Of a stretch of 64,000 nucleotides of DNA, positions 1-12,187 are shown piece after piece (positions within the stretch are counted from its first letter, which is position 1; every line of letters begins with the position of its first letter). The notes beneath the pieces were generated by a model that was not told the origin of the DNA, ran no database searches, and saw only the letters and a list, made by a program, of their open reading frames with translations. The translations under genes were made by a program, and so were the position numbers. Source of the stretch: Blasia pusilla (lineage: Eukaryota; Marchantiophyta; Marchantiopsida; Blasiales); assembly GCA_050084515.1 (NCBI GenBank), contig CM114271.1, positions 43,710,001-43,774,000 on the forward strand, given 5' to 3'.

Positions 1-54
1 TGCATCTCTTTGAGTGAGAACTTCGCCAATTACCGTTCTATGTCTCATCCACAG

Positions 55-1194
55 TATTCGAGGGCACAAAGTCGTTCTACAAGGAAGAGGATGAAACGAA
101 GCCTATCAACGCCTACGGTATCTCGAAAGTCGAAGCAGAGCGGCACATTAGAGCCAATTGGCCGAATTATGCCGTACTACGGAGCAGCATCATCTATGGG
201 CCGCAGCCAATTGTTCCTGTGCAAAAATCGCTTCCTGTACAGGTTTGTCTCGTTTGTGTGGAACCTCTCTACAGCTCCCTCCAAGCTCTGCCTGCCTCTA
301 GTCCTTCGTTTTCAGACGGACCGGGAAGTTCGTGCCGCTGCCTTGCTCTGCGTACTGAACTTTATGGTGTCCGATTCAGTGGATTGACAGCACTCTCGCG
401 ACAGGCAAGAAGACAGACTTTTTTGAAGACGAGTTCAGATGCCCGGTCTACGTGGAGGATGTCGTCACGGTGATTTTGTTAGTTATTGCGAACTTAACTA
501 CAGGTTCAAATTCACTTCCTCAACCTGCATCAGATGACAAGCACCTCTCATGTTATTTCCTCTGTGTACACTTTCCAGGTCATCGTACCGCTTTCTCATT
601 CTTCTCCTGCATTGCCCGCGTTTTCGCGCCATACTATTGGTGGCCAGAAAATTCACAGTAAGAATTTTTAAGCTCAATTTGGATTTGTTTGGACAAGATT
701 GAGTAAAGATTGTTATACTTACTTGGATACAGAGGGAGGGTTTGCGCAGCTTGTGCTCAATGTTGGCGGGCCAGAGCGGCTATCCCGAGCTGAGATGGCT
801 GAGGTGGTAGCTCGAGTAAGAGGATACGACTTGTCATTAATAAATCATGTGAAAGCATCAACGGTACGTACTTCCGTAAATTCCATCTCTGCATATGTAC
901 TCAGGGATATGGACTGCACATCTGTTATTCAATCTTTGATACACAATCAGTCTTCATCTCCATTTCATCGTGACAACTCATATAGATAAGTATAATCTTC
1001 CTCCGTTAATACTGACGGGGGTGATCACTTTGGATGATCTTCAGGTAAACCGAGGTGTTCACAGCCCACCTGACATATCTATGGATATTTCCAAATTGGT
1101 GTCGTTGTCTAAGATGAATATGACACGGTTTGCCGACGGTGTACGGCGAACTTTGGAAGTTAATAGCCCGGGGGAAAGCGGATTACAAGCATGA
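55..1194 (+). CDS. RmlD/MAT2B-like NAD(P)-binding Rossmann protein, 3' part
   Basis: This is the 3' part of a spliced gene that begins upstream of the window. Visible exons are 55-242, 380-503, 733-863 and 1045-1194 (TGA), with phases that join cleanly and GT-AG borders. Positions 1-54 are the end of an intron. The first exon carries the YxxxK catalytic motif of short-chain/extended dehydrogenases (YGISK) followed by an SSIIYGP segment. Later exons match the substrate-binding half of plant proteins annotated as dTDP-4-dehydrorhamnose reductase-like or methionine adenosyltransferase 2 beta-subunit-like, for example the WIDS, FRCPVYVEDVV and LNVGGPERLSR segments. The expected role is NAD(P)-dependent sugar-nucleotide reduction, or a regulatory nucleotide-binding role; the sequence does not separate these. 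The gene converges with the beta-galactosidase gene downstream. The family call is firm and the substrate is unknown. Confidence 0.85.
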
Positions 1195-3120
1195 GAAATG
1201 CTTTCCTTTCCAAGGTTCACATTTACTCTGATGGGGTTCTGGTACCGTATAACACAGAATTTGTCCTGATATCTACTGTCACATTCACTCTTCTGTTCCT
1301 TTTTATCGTTTTGGGTGGCAGGAAATATGTGGAACTGGTGCATCTGATTTAAATGTTCATATATCTGGATGTTCGTGTAGCAATTTGACCGTCTCCTGTG
1401 TATGGTAAACTATCAAGAGATCTGTTAGTGTTCCGAGTATGGCAATCATAACGTCTATTCGCTGTAAGTTCCAGTTCTTCATTCGAAGTAATGATTTGTG
1501 TTGGGCTACGGAAGTTAAGATCCAAAGTAGAGAAACCCAAAGTATTGAGATTAAATAGAACTTTGCAGAGGTTGTTGGGTAAACTCGTTCCACCCAAGAG
1601 CTCCAAAGCTTGTGCATCGAGCAGTTTACTTTGACAGCGCAAGCTCTCCTCAATTTGTTATGCAAAAACATAATATACATTTTGAAGTTTGTCACATGAG
1701 GAATGACTGCCAAGAAGCTGAGAAAAGCAACGAAACGGTGCTTGGTCCTTCCCTTCAATTCAAAGCAACGAGCTTTTTCCAATCGACCAAAGAGTCGGGT
1801 TCAATGTCTGCGAAGTTCGAGGTCTCGCGCAACTTCTGCCCTCTTATCAAATATTTTTTCTGAAAAGATCTCCGGGGACATAGTATGCGATGGCCTGCCC
1901 TCCTGAGGTGTTTTTGAGATAGTTCTTCTTGAACCAGATTCAGGAAATTCCTTCAGGCCATGAAATCGCCGTTCTGAAGTAATCGTGAATCCACCATCGG
2001 ACACTCACGATAGCCTGGCAGCCGTACAAATTTCCCTCCTCTGATCTAGTTGTATTACTCAATCCAAGCAGTGAAGCAAGTTGAGAATGATCAAATATGA
2101 ATCCCCTGTCCTCTTCAGACACGGTCTATTAATGGACCGACGTGGTCTTCGCCAAGAACATGCTGTGTCTGAAAACGTGGTCGGTCCAACATGATGGCTG
2201 AGCTATCCTGATGCAGGCATGTATGTGCCACGTCACAAATGACGTGCTTGATGCAGTCCGTTTGTCTTGAATCGATCGACCTCTCTGGGTGCTCTCTGCC
2301 GTCGGAATGCCTGAGACCGCAGACTCGGTGCATAATTTCTCAGTGACACGAAGGCTCCTCCGCGCGGGACAGGATAGAAGTCAACAAGTAAACTGTCGAA
2401 TTATATCTTGGATTTGTGGCAAACACTTTCCTCTAAATACTGTTTTGCGTGCCCCGTGAAGTACAATTCACAATATGAAGACTTCGTTCATAACAATGAA
2501 TGTGACATGATGACTGAGATGGGCACTGGTTGTTTGTTGAAATGGGTCTTCACACTATTATTCCAGGTGATCCAGCTACTCTTGCAGACCTCTTGCAGAA
2601 CCCTAAAGCTTCACTGCGCGTTAGACCATCAAAAGCACTCTGCAGTCGTCAGATGTACAGTTCGTCCTCTACAGCGGGTGACCTCTAAAACTAACAGTTT
2701 GAAATCAAGATTTGGTGAGTTTCGCACGAACACCGAGTAGTATATAGGCTCCAAACCCAACCTGCTGCCAAACATTGTGCATCCATAGTTCACGGCCAAT
2801 GCAACTCGATAAAGCGCTGTCTGAAGTAGGTAGGTTGTGGTCAGGATTTCCGGCGACTTTGGGCTCTAAAGAACTGCACATACATCTGTCATACACCGAC
2901 TGGTACGCCCATGTAAAGCTTGGAATAAGTAAATTGTACACTTTCATACCCTTTGTTCTCGTAGGAATTAAGATTTCTTGAGCTAGCTAAATCCTTTGAT
3001 TGGGAACTCTGAAGGCGAGCTAACTAACTTAAGTTCTCTTTATTTACAACCAGAGGAGCCCCCTGTCACTTCAGCATCGGCACTTACGTGGATTGTATAT
3101 ATTCCTACCCCCTCTACATC
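1195..3120. other. Intergenic region between convergent genes
   Basis: This stretch lies between the stop of the Rossmann gene (+) and the stop of the beta-galactosidase gene (-). It should hold both 3' UTRs. Several open frames of 60-140 codons occur on both strands (for example 1357-1782 minus), but none shows a recognisable domain or a consistent splice structure. No RNA gene or transposon was recognised. Confidence 0.5.
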
Positions 3121-6100
3121 CTAGACCCATGTTCCAGTTCCAACAAAACTCTTGAGACCACAGGTGAAATCTGCAACATCTGTGAAAGCAACCTTGTTTG
3201 CCTGCGGCGAATCGTCGAGCTCAAAAAGAATCTGCACATTTTGAAGGTCAAGCCGGCAGACTTGTTCAATGAGCAACTCAAACAGAAACATGTGCGATCC
3301 CCTCCGACTTATCCAGAAAGGACAAGCTACCAAAAATACTATCTAGCACAATGCATTTCCGGCAACTACCACAATTTGCAATAGATGAGTCAGTTTGTGA
3401 AGACAGAGGGCGACCGTCTACCAGTTCATTAAGTCCAGCATGTAGCAGAGGTGCCGGGATGTAGAGGGTGCATTGTGGACCTTTGCTCTGCAGCAGGAAA
3501 CAAGCGCCACAATGAGCATATACATCCACAAAACAATGTATTGTAATCACGTTGGCTTGAGTGAAGAGGAAAGATGGAACCTTCTCACTTCAACTGAGAT
3601 GGACCCTCCTAGCCTCTCGTCACTGAGCCTGTCGTCACTGTGTTCAGGAAGTGTAAACCAATTCGGACCTCAAGAAGATAGTCTACAGGTTCAAAGGTGT
3701 ATTTTCTAAAAGTGATTCTGCCACCAAAAATGGGCACCAAGGTGCTGCGATTACCTGCCAATACCGCCCAAGGTTGAAGCCGTTCAAGAGCGCTATGCCC
3801 TTGGACCAACCCACAAGTGATAAGAATGTGTCAGCTGGTTCATCAACACTGAGAAATCCCTGATAAAAAGATGGTCCCTCTGTCCAATTCTCGGCACCAG
3901 GGCCTGCAGTCATTCAGGAGCAACCCACAGAATTGACATCAACATGACTTGGATGCTAATGGTGGTATTTTGCATGTAGTCAGTTGCTGGATCAGATTGA
4001 ACACCCACGTCATACATAATACATCAATCATCAATATTGGTTTCTTGAGCAAGACTACTGAAGAGAATATAGCCCAAGACACCTGGAATGACCCTCCACT
4101 GATTACTCACGGAGATGTGGATGCTTGATCAGTAGAAGACCAAAACCTGCATACAACAGAGTTGAAGTGAAGTACCTGCTAATCTATCCACATCTGCTGG
4201 CATTGCGTTTGTGTTTGGTTCCACTTGCTCAGTAACCATTCCCAGGTCAAAACTTAGCTGTGCTTGCAAGGGGATTGGATATGCCACCCAGCCAAGAATT
4301 GGAGTGTCATCCAAAAGGACAGTGGACGTTATACCCTGTTAGGAACCATAATGTGATCCTGGGTCAGCGTCTGACATGTACCTTTAGTCACAAATAATTG
4401 AAGCTGGATGCCATATATCTACGCAAGGTGAAACAACTAACCTAACATTACCTTAGGATCATAAATGTAGGGACCGTAGTTCACTCGGCCCATATTTTCA
4501 ACCTGCAAAACATATTCAAAAATGAATGTTCATACCCTTAAAAAACAAACATCACTTGAGTGAATTGACTAAGCACACCCAAAGCATTGACAAGCTAAAA
4601 TGTTGACATACGAAATGTCTTCTACTTAAATCCACCAGATATTTGTTGCATTCCGCAGATCGAGTGAATTATAAAATTACAGTGGAGGTGGCAGAATATA
4701 TTTGAGCCAGTAAGAAAGAGGAAAAACCCTATAACTTGAAGGCCACAGCAACAATATAGTCCTGAATAGCCCTGAGGAGTCAGTTATTTGTTACTCTTAA
4801 GATGATCACTGGCACTTGAATAGGCCTGACTTATCGAGAGTCTCACCAGAATATCCAGTTGCAAACCAGGGACTGCGGCAATATCAGGCAACCACAACAT
4901 CTCATTTGACCAACGTTCAACTGTACCAATGTGCATGCGTCTACTTTGAGATTTATTGTCGCCCTCAGCTCCGATTCCTGGATGCACAACAATGTATACT
5001 TGTGCCCTGTCGTGAACCTGCAACCGACGGTTGTTGTCCAAAGTTTTAATCTGTGAGCAGCTTAGTGAATATACAGTACATGACGGAGGACAAAGGGTCT
5101 TAAGATATAATAAGTAAGGGCAGGTGCCAAGGCGAATTCAATATGGATCACCTGAGAAATTGCAAGTTTACTCCCACGTTTTGTGTGTGATGGTAAAATT
5201 GTTCGGTACAAAATAAAGCCTGACTCCTGACACAGCATCGTCAAGAAGCACGATGTAAGTGTAATGGCACTTAATTTGATGGCTGAATGACCGACTGTCA
5301 GGGACCTGGAATAACAGCACAACTGAAGACATTAACTTTACAAACTTCTACATAACCATCAACACTGGGATGGGAATGTTAGAACCTGATTTAGTATTTC
5401 CATTGCACAAGGTTGATCCATTGGTATACCATGTGGAGGTTCACTAACAACGTGTAGAAGCTGAAAAATAGACAGCAACCTCTCAAGCTCCACCTTCCCA
5501 AATGCTTTCCTTGGTGGCAAAGGTGGTGCATCAGGTAATTCGTTGGAACTGTAATGAGCTATAACTGTCTTTAGAGCTGTCCACAACATATGAGAAAATT
5601 TTGTGTCAAAAGACTGACGTAGATGCCATTGGACAATGCAGAATCCATCTTACACACTGATCTACAACAGAAAAGAACTTCCTGATGAATATGACGAATT
5701 CTTTTCTTTCACATGCTTGGTGTCAATACTACCACACGTAGGTTTATCAAACAGGATCAAGACTGGAGAAAATATGAAACTTTCTCAAACAAATTTTTTT
5801 GAGTTTCTCTGCTCCAAACCAGAGCTAGGTCGCAGAACTGTATCACCCTCATTTCTCTAGTCAAAACCACATATATGTCAACCATAACAACCTCATAATC
5901 AATCAAGAGATGATAACCCACCTTCAAATTTTCCACTCGTAATATCACCAGCCTCCCCTATTGGTGCATCCTGCAGGAAATAAGGGAGAGCATGTCGTTA
6001 GTCAGTAAAGACGTTCAAGAAGTTCAAACTACCACCATGACTAAGCAAAATGACCAGAAATTCCTCACTAATTAATGTATGACCTGCAAAAAGTGGCCTG

Positions 6101-9100
6101 TAAGTCCTTGATGCAAAAACATGCAATTGATATTAAGACATTTCTACTTAATTACGACCATGACATATACATAACTTCCTTGGCTGAACGAAATTTCATG
6201 TGATATCACAAGCTATGGAGTCTTGTTTAGAACTGAGATCCTACATAATCATAGGAAGTTATGTCAGGCTGGAAGTCAGAGGCTGATCCTCCTGTGTTTG
6301 CACCGCTGGAGAAGCCAAAGTTGCTTCCCCCATGTACCATCTGCAAGGAATAATACAGTTCAGAATGTGGGTGAAACTCCAAGAAGAGTAATCAAGTGGT
6401 AGTTATAGATAGGAACTTTGACCATCCCCAGCGCAACAACTAAGATATGTCAGCTGGTAGCACTGCAGCAGACAATGATACTCCCAAGACACGATAAGAT
6501 CAGAAAATACGGGCTGCCATTCCAAGAATTTAAGTCACTTCATACAAGAGAAAAGAAAGGCTGATGGAACAAAGGGATATCACTTACATAAAGCACAACT
6601 GAAGCATTGAGCTTTAGTAGCCGGTCCAAAGCTGCTGCTGTGTAGTAGGGATCTGTGTGAGCTAAAGGTTCACCCCAATGAGTGAGCCACCCGGTGTAAA
6701 ATTCACTGCAAGAGCGTGCACTTCCATCCAGTCCTTGAGAGAGAGGGTCGACAAGACGAAACTGGTGGCGTCTTGAATACTATGTAAGTTTTGAAGTGTG
6801 GATCCCACAAAAACTAAGGACTAACTATATTTCTACTACACCTGAAACATCCAGCGTGGACAAACAGCCAAATGTTTTACCTGGAAAGGGGTGGTGATTG
6901 GCCAGGAGAATTGAATTGTTTCTGGAGAGCAAATGCTGATTCTGCATCCCATTCTACAGGAAAGTCCACAACTGCAAGACAAATTCCCTTCTTATGCACA
7001 GAACCCACAAACACCTGGTAGGCCGAAGTAGACATTTAAACTATTCATCAATACTCGTTACTTCCAGATCCCACTACGTGCCAAAAAATTGAATCCGCTA
7101 TTCTCATCCAGACTTTGACCATCATAGATTCAGAGTTGAAAAGCTGAAAAGACACTTCCAAAGAAATCAAACCTGTATAAACATCTCCTCCACCAAGGCT
7201 CCCGTGTTTCAAGTTTTCTCTGACAGCACCATCAGTAGTGTACCTGAGAAACACAGGTCCGACTTAATCACAGCCATACTGTCAGCTTCCTTCGTAGGCT
7301 GTAGGCGCTTTAGCACAATTATAGACTGCACTGCCAGTGAATTATTGAAACCAGTAACACAAGTATATAATCTAAGACAAGTTAAGAAAAATGCATGGGT
7401 AAGTTGCCAGTATACTTTGATTCTAGAGTATAAACAAACACCCCCCAATTACCACAGATTTAATAACACTGTCAGATGGAAACTAGGGTTTAGGGTTAAT
7501 CTAAGTCACTCACAAAATTACATCTTCTCCTAAATGACCCTTGGCCTTAGCCACAAGATGTCGAATGTATTCTTTGTCCATCCCAAAGGATCCATACTCG
7601 TTCTCCACCTGCACGATGAAAAATAGGCCCGATGAATTAACCTCCCTTGTTGCAGTCTTCCTCGATGAAGCAGTGCTTGGGAGATTCAGATTGACGCAAA
7701 CAATGAACCACCTCTTAGGTCTTGGGAGATATCATACATGTTTTTAAGGTCAAGGATTATCTGCACAAATACTCCCTTCTGACATACAAGATGGCAGCTG
7801 CCAGAAGCAAAACAACATGTTCTTTCTATGATTCTGAGAGCTGCAAGTAAAGTTGATAGACTGCACATTCCACAAAGATAGTGATACCTGAATCATAATA
7901 ATTGGACCGCCCTCTCTGTACAGAAAGGGAACGAGCTTGGGAAGTAATTCATCCCACCACCCATCAACCTGCAAAACCGATGAACCAGATTTGTTGTGAT
8001 TGCGGGAAAGCAGATTTAGCGCTCTCCAAGATGGAGAACTGTAACATCCATGAGGAACTCGCACCTCACAGGGTGACTATTGCTACACAAATCCAGAATC
8101 GTGGACTAACGACAAAAGAAGTCATCACGTCCTAATTATGCGTATTGTAATGTGAAGCCCATGACCCTCTTGGGTACCTCCTGGATAATAATTCAGTTCA
8201 TTCATTCATTCTCTTATCACTTATTAGGAACAGTCCCTCCACTTCACCTTGACCTCAAAACAAATACTGGTAAAAATAGACTTTTGGAGGATAATCAACA
8301 GTTGCGTGCCTACAACACTGGCACCTATTTCCTTCGACGTACAGGCAAGAATACTTTCCACACCTTAGCTCTAGGTGCTAGTGCTCTTGTGGCACAATGA
8401 AATTCTGGCTACAATGGTTTCCCACGAAGTCAAGCTTTCCAGAGGAGTTTGCTGTCACCGAAACAGAGAAAACTTAAGTTACATGACAAAGATAGTTCAT
8501 AATCACCAAGTTGAGATACCGACTATCTGATGAGCGCAGCTTCAATTCAGGCTGCAATCCCAGCAACCAGGAAGGAAATCCACCAAAATCCCATTCTGTA
8601 GCCACAACGTGCGAGGGATTCTCAGAGGTGAGTCAAGAAAGAAACAAGGCTTCAAAGGAAAGGTAAGAATCAGCTAGAAGCCATAAAATTAAAAATTGCA
8701 TCATATTCCTGAAGCCTGACTTACAGCTACAGGCAATTTGATGACTAGAACTACAGAACCTCCTTTGACAGAAGGAAAATGTACGCCCTTTTCGTACAAC
8801 TGCCCACTCTGTCTTATCTTTCCAAGCACAACCCAAAGGAGCTGGTAACTACTTCTGGCACATGGAAATTGTGACGAAGCAATAGTTGATCTTATACCTC
8901 CGCATATGTAAGGTCCGATGCGAACCATCACCAGCATGTCAAGCTTTTGAATGAGTTCCAAGTATCCCTCGAGATTCGCATGGCCCTCAAAGTAAACCCG
9001 GTCAGGCCGCGGCTGATGCAGGTTCCATGGTACGTATGTTTGTATGACGTTCAACCCTAACGCTTTAGCTCTCAGGAGTCTGTCCTCCCAATACTGTTAT

Positions 9101-10066
9101 TATGCCAACATTCATTCAACTTCGTTAACCGGAAGTCATTTCTTGAACTGGTGTTTTTTCCTGTCATGCCCTTTCAAGTTTCACGTTGTCATTCGGAGTC
9201 TCAGATGTTTGTTGCATGACTTTTCTATCTGTGACGCATAACACACTCCACTACTGTTCTTCTTATCTTTGTGCCTAGAGCTATTTATTTAAGGGTTTCT
9301 TCAGAATCTCAAGCGGATAGCACTGGTGCAGAGGAACGAATTCCTGGGCAGCAGCCACAAGAAGCAGTCGAGCTTTCCTTTGGGTTCGTTCAGCAGATAT
9401 GCGAAATTCTCGATTATGGATCACTGCAATCTGATTTCCGCATTGTTCTGGGACTAAGTGAATCCAAGCTCATAGCATACATGATTTTGCAAGTAGACAC
9501 GGCTTCTTGTAGAAGAAACTCAGGAGTCAGATCATAGGAAACGGAAGGGTGCTAGTGTACTGCATGAACCTCAAGGATATCGAAGCGCTTGCCTGTGGAT
9601 GCACTCTAAAGTAGTGCAGATCTCCGCCGAGAATTCTGAAGGGCTCGCCATCCTTGTAGAAACTATCATTGGCAATCTCGAAACTACGCCCGCCTGCCGG
9701 CCTGTCCTGAAATGTTCAGAAGGGAAAGTATGAGTCAGAGGCGGAACCTTAGCTCACTTCATTTCGTCTGATTAGCAGACAGTCCACTGATCTGAGTCGA
9801 TTTTTCTCAAATTCTAAATTGCCCAACGCTACGAGTTCTAATACTACCCGCTGCAACGAGAGTAATTGGGAGCTCTGGAACTGTGAGATATTGTTCACAA
9901 TGATTCACAGGAGATGAATTTTGAAAAAGGGATTAATACTTCTGCTCAACCTCCATGTACAAGGGACTAGAGTTGAAGAACGTACGGAATTGGCCACAAA
10001 GGCATCACCCAGAAGAAGAAGAAGAAGTAGCGACAATACTGGCGGTAACAGCACTGTCAAAGACAT
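3121..10066 (-). CDS. BGAL17-like: GH35 beta-galactosidase, plant BGAL17 type, complete
   Basis: Nineteen exons, in plus coordinates: 9986-10066, 9593-9706, 8898-9093, 8507-8595, 7888-7968, 7514-7608, 7173-7243, 6881-6971, 6588-6705, 6245-6340, 5922-5970, 5386-5576, 5152-5226, 4847-5050, 4452-4502, 4176-4335, 3755-3903, 3422-3487, 3121-3231. All phases close, giving about 695 residues, close to the length I recall for Arabidopsis BGAL17. The protein should release terminal beta-linked galactose from glycans outside the cytoplasm or in the secretory route. Residues 1-25 are a hydrophobic signal-like segment. The [16 protein letters not shown] and GPYICGEWD blocks follow. The acid/base Glu is in VENEYG and the nucleophile Glu in SEFYTGW. 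A C-terminal jelly-roll part carries [19 protein letters not shown] and GRYW. An in-frame ATG at 10174 would add 36 residues before the hydrophobic segment. The exon 2/3 intron has a GC donor. Confidence 0.95.
9094..9592 (-). other. GC-AG intron in the beta-galactosidase gene
   Basis: The donor reads CAG/GCAAGC on the minus strand, at plus 9592 downwards, and the acceptor is AACAG/TAT at 9094. Joining them restores the conserved family sequence (RVHPQ then YWEDRLLRA) in frame. No GT donor nearby does this. GC-AG introns are a known minor class in plants. Confidence 0.85.
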
Positions 10067-10236
10067 GACGATGCGGCTGAAAGCGGAGACGAATCTGTAT
10101 CGCACCTGCAGAGATGAGAGCTTGGAGCGACCGATTTTCACAAGATTCAGCTCGCTCTGCAGCTGATCTCCCATGGGAAAGAACTAACGGGAGGGAGAAG
10201 TCGTAAGCTGCAACCAATCTATAATCTATCCCACGG

Positions 10237-10276
<40 letters not shown>

Positions 10277-12187
10277 GGGTCCCCGTGGACAGTAATTCAT
10301 TCATTCATTCATCCTCTCTTCCCGTTACATTTCCGTATGCCCCAAGCCTCGACAATTCATACGGCTCAGTCTCATGAAGTGACGAAAAATGAATCTCAAA
10401 TTAGGACCTCCTTTCCATCGCGAAGGACCAGAGCGGAACAGAGAGAATGGAGCAGCACGAGGTGTGTGTTAGCAAACTCAGTACACAACCATCGGATTTG
10501 CCGGGCCCACTACACTTTGGTATAATGCTACTGTTGCGACAGTGGTGAAGAAGGAAAATGGCGTGATACTAACGATGTGTCCATCGCACTTTCCGCGCTT
10601 GTGAAGGCTCACTTGTCTCGCCTGCGGGTTAGGCAATTCAGAGGAAGAAATGCTGAATATTGCCTGAGACAGGACGCTTGCGAAGAAAGAATACGAAGAC
10701 AAATATTCGTACAGATACATTTTCGGGCAATACACTCTGCTATTCAGAGCGTAATCGCTTCACACTTACTAAAAGCTAAAAGGGTACTTCATGGGATTCT
10801 CCACAATGGGGATTTCTGCAAATCCTTCAAAAGTGAAACTTCAAGAATCGGCCGCATGTCCACCCCCTGACGAAGAAAAGGTAAGTGCTTATCTTCCTCT
10901 ACCTATCTTCAAAGCGTGTGAGGAAATCATCCGATGGCTGGACATACATTGATACTTTGCTTGTCGGGCACTTGTGGGTGGATTTGACACAGCTTTTCCT
11001 ATACCACCGTACGCCCAAAGCCAATGCAGACTATGATAATACGACTGTTCGAATGAATTTCGGGAGAGACGAGTACCTGGCACGTGTGAAATGTTCATGG
11101 GAACACGTGTGAAATGTTAAGAGGGGCCATTTCCTTGTCGTGTTGACGTTCCAGGGGAAGAGGCAAGCCCAAAAGTTCTCGCACTTCATGGATGCTGTGA
11201 AGTTCATTATCATGAATGTGTTGGAAGTCCCACGGAGACTTGGCAAGACAGGACTTCATTTGCGACTAGACCCCACTTGCTTCCATTGCAGGACTCCAGC
11301 CTTTAGAAGAATTAAGATGTTTCAGACTCGGACACGAAGATTAGGTCCTTTTGGTGGCTGGGTCCAAATTCGGAAAACCTCACTACCTGTCTGTATTGGG
11401 GTCTCGCCATGACCACTCAGTTATTCAACCGTCCACGCTGGACCTAATATTCAGAACTCGCAGTTTTCTGGGCAATACTCGGGCTTGTGATCGGCAAGTG
11501 GAAGAACAAAACAGCTTCCCGTAAATTCCTTTCTTTTGGATTTTCAAAACATGAAAACACTCTAAGCTCAGCTCGACCAACTCATATAAGTAGTGATGAG
11601 TGTAAACCCACTTAGCAAATGAGGTAAGCCTAGGAACGTAAACAAGAGTGTACTTAGCCCTAACAAGCAACGCAGGTTTTATTGCTTAACATTCGCTTGC
11701 ATCCTAGTCTTCAATAACCAGATCTACCGATCAGCTTGCAAAGTATCATCTGTGGAACCTAGCTCATGATTTCCTATCACCCCAGCTAGAAAGGGTGAAA
11801 ACATGGATCAAGAAAACAAGCGCTTCGGTATACACAATGGAACTCGTGTCATTCCAGTGAGGACTTGATCATAAACTCCCGTTGATATCATTTCTTACCA
11901 GTATCCCCAGACCTCCTATCCCTACACCTCTGCATTGGTGGTACTTGTAAAATTTTGGTTTCATCAGACCCAAGTTCCAAGAGCATACAACATCAATCCT
12001 CATATGCCCCATGTGAGTTGAAAGAAATGGCTAGGGCTTTTGGAATTCTGGTCGTACACTCATGCATTTCGGCTTCCTGTGTTAACTACCCTACGTGTAA
12101 AGCTGATTTTAAGACGTTGAGAAGAACAGTCTTCTTGTCCTTTCTTCTTGCCAATTGCTGAGACAACCAGACACCATATCGGTAAAT
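10067..12187. other. Beta-galactosidase 5' region and intergenic DNA
   Basis: This is the upstream side of the beta-galactosidase gene and the 3' flank of the OTU gene, both on the minus strand. It should contain the beta-galactosidase promoter and 5' UTR. Open frames at 10577-10870 and 11140-11412 (+) show no family I recognise. Apart from the CT microsatellite, nothing else was identified. Confidence 0.4.
10238..10269. repeat. (CT)16 microsatellite
   Basis: An uninterrupted CT run is followed by a short TG run. It lies about 170-200 bp upstream of the likely beta-galactosidase start codon, where CT tracts are common in plant 5' leaders and core promoters. Confidence 0.95.

Noticed and set aside
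1357-1782. 141-codon open frame on the minus strand
   Set aside because: No domain, no splice partner, and it lies in the 3' flanks of two convergent genes; probably chance.
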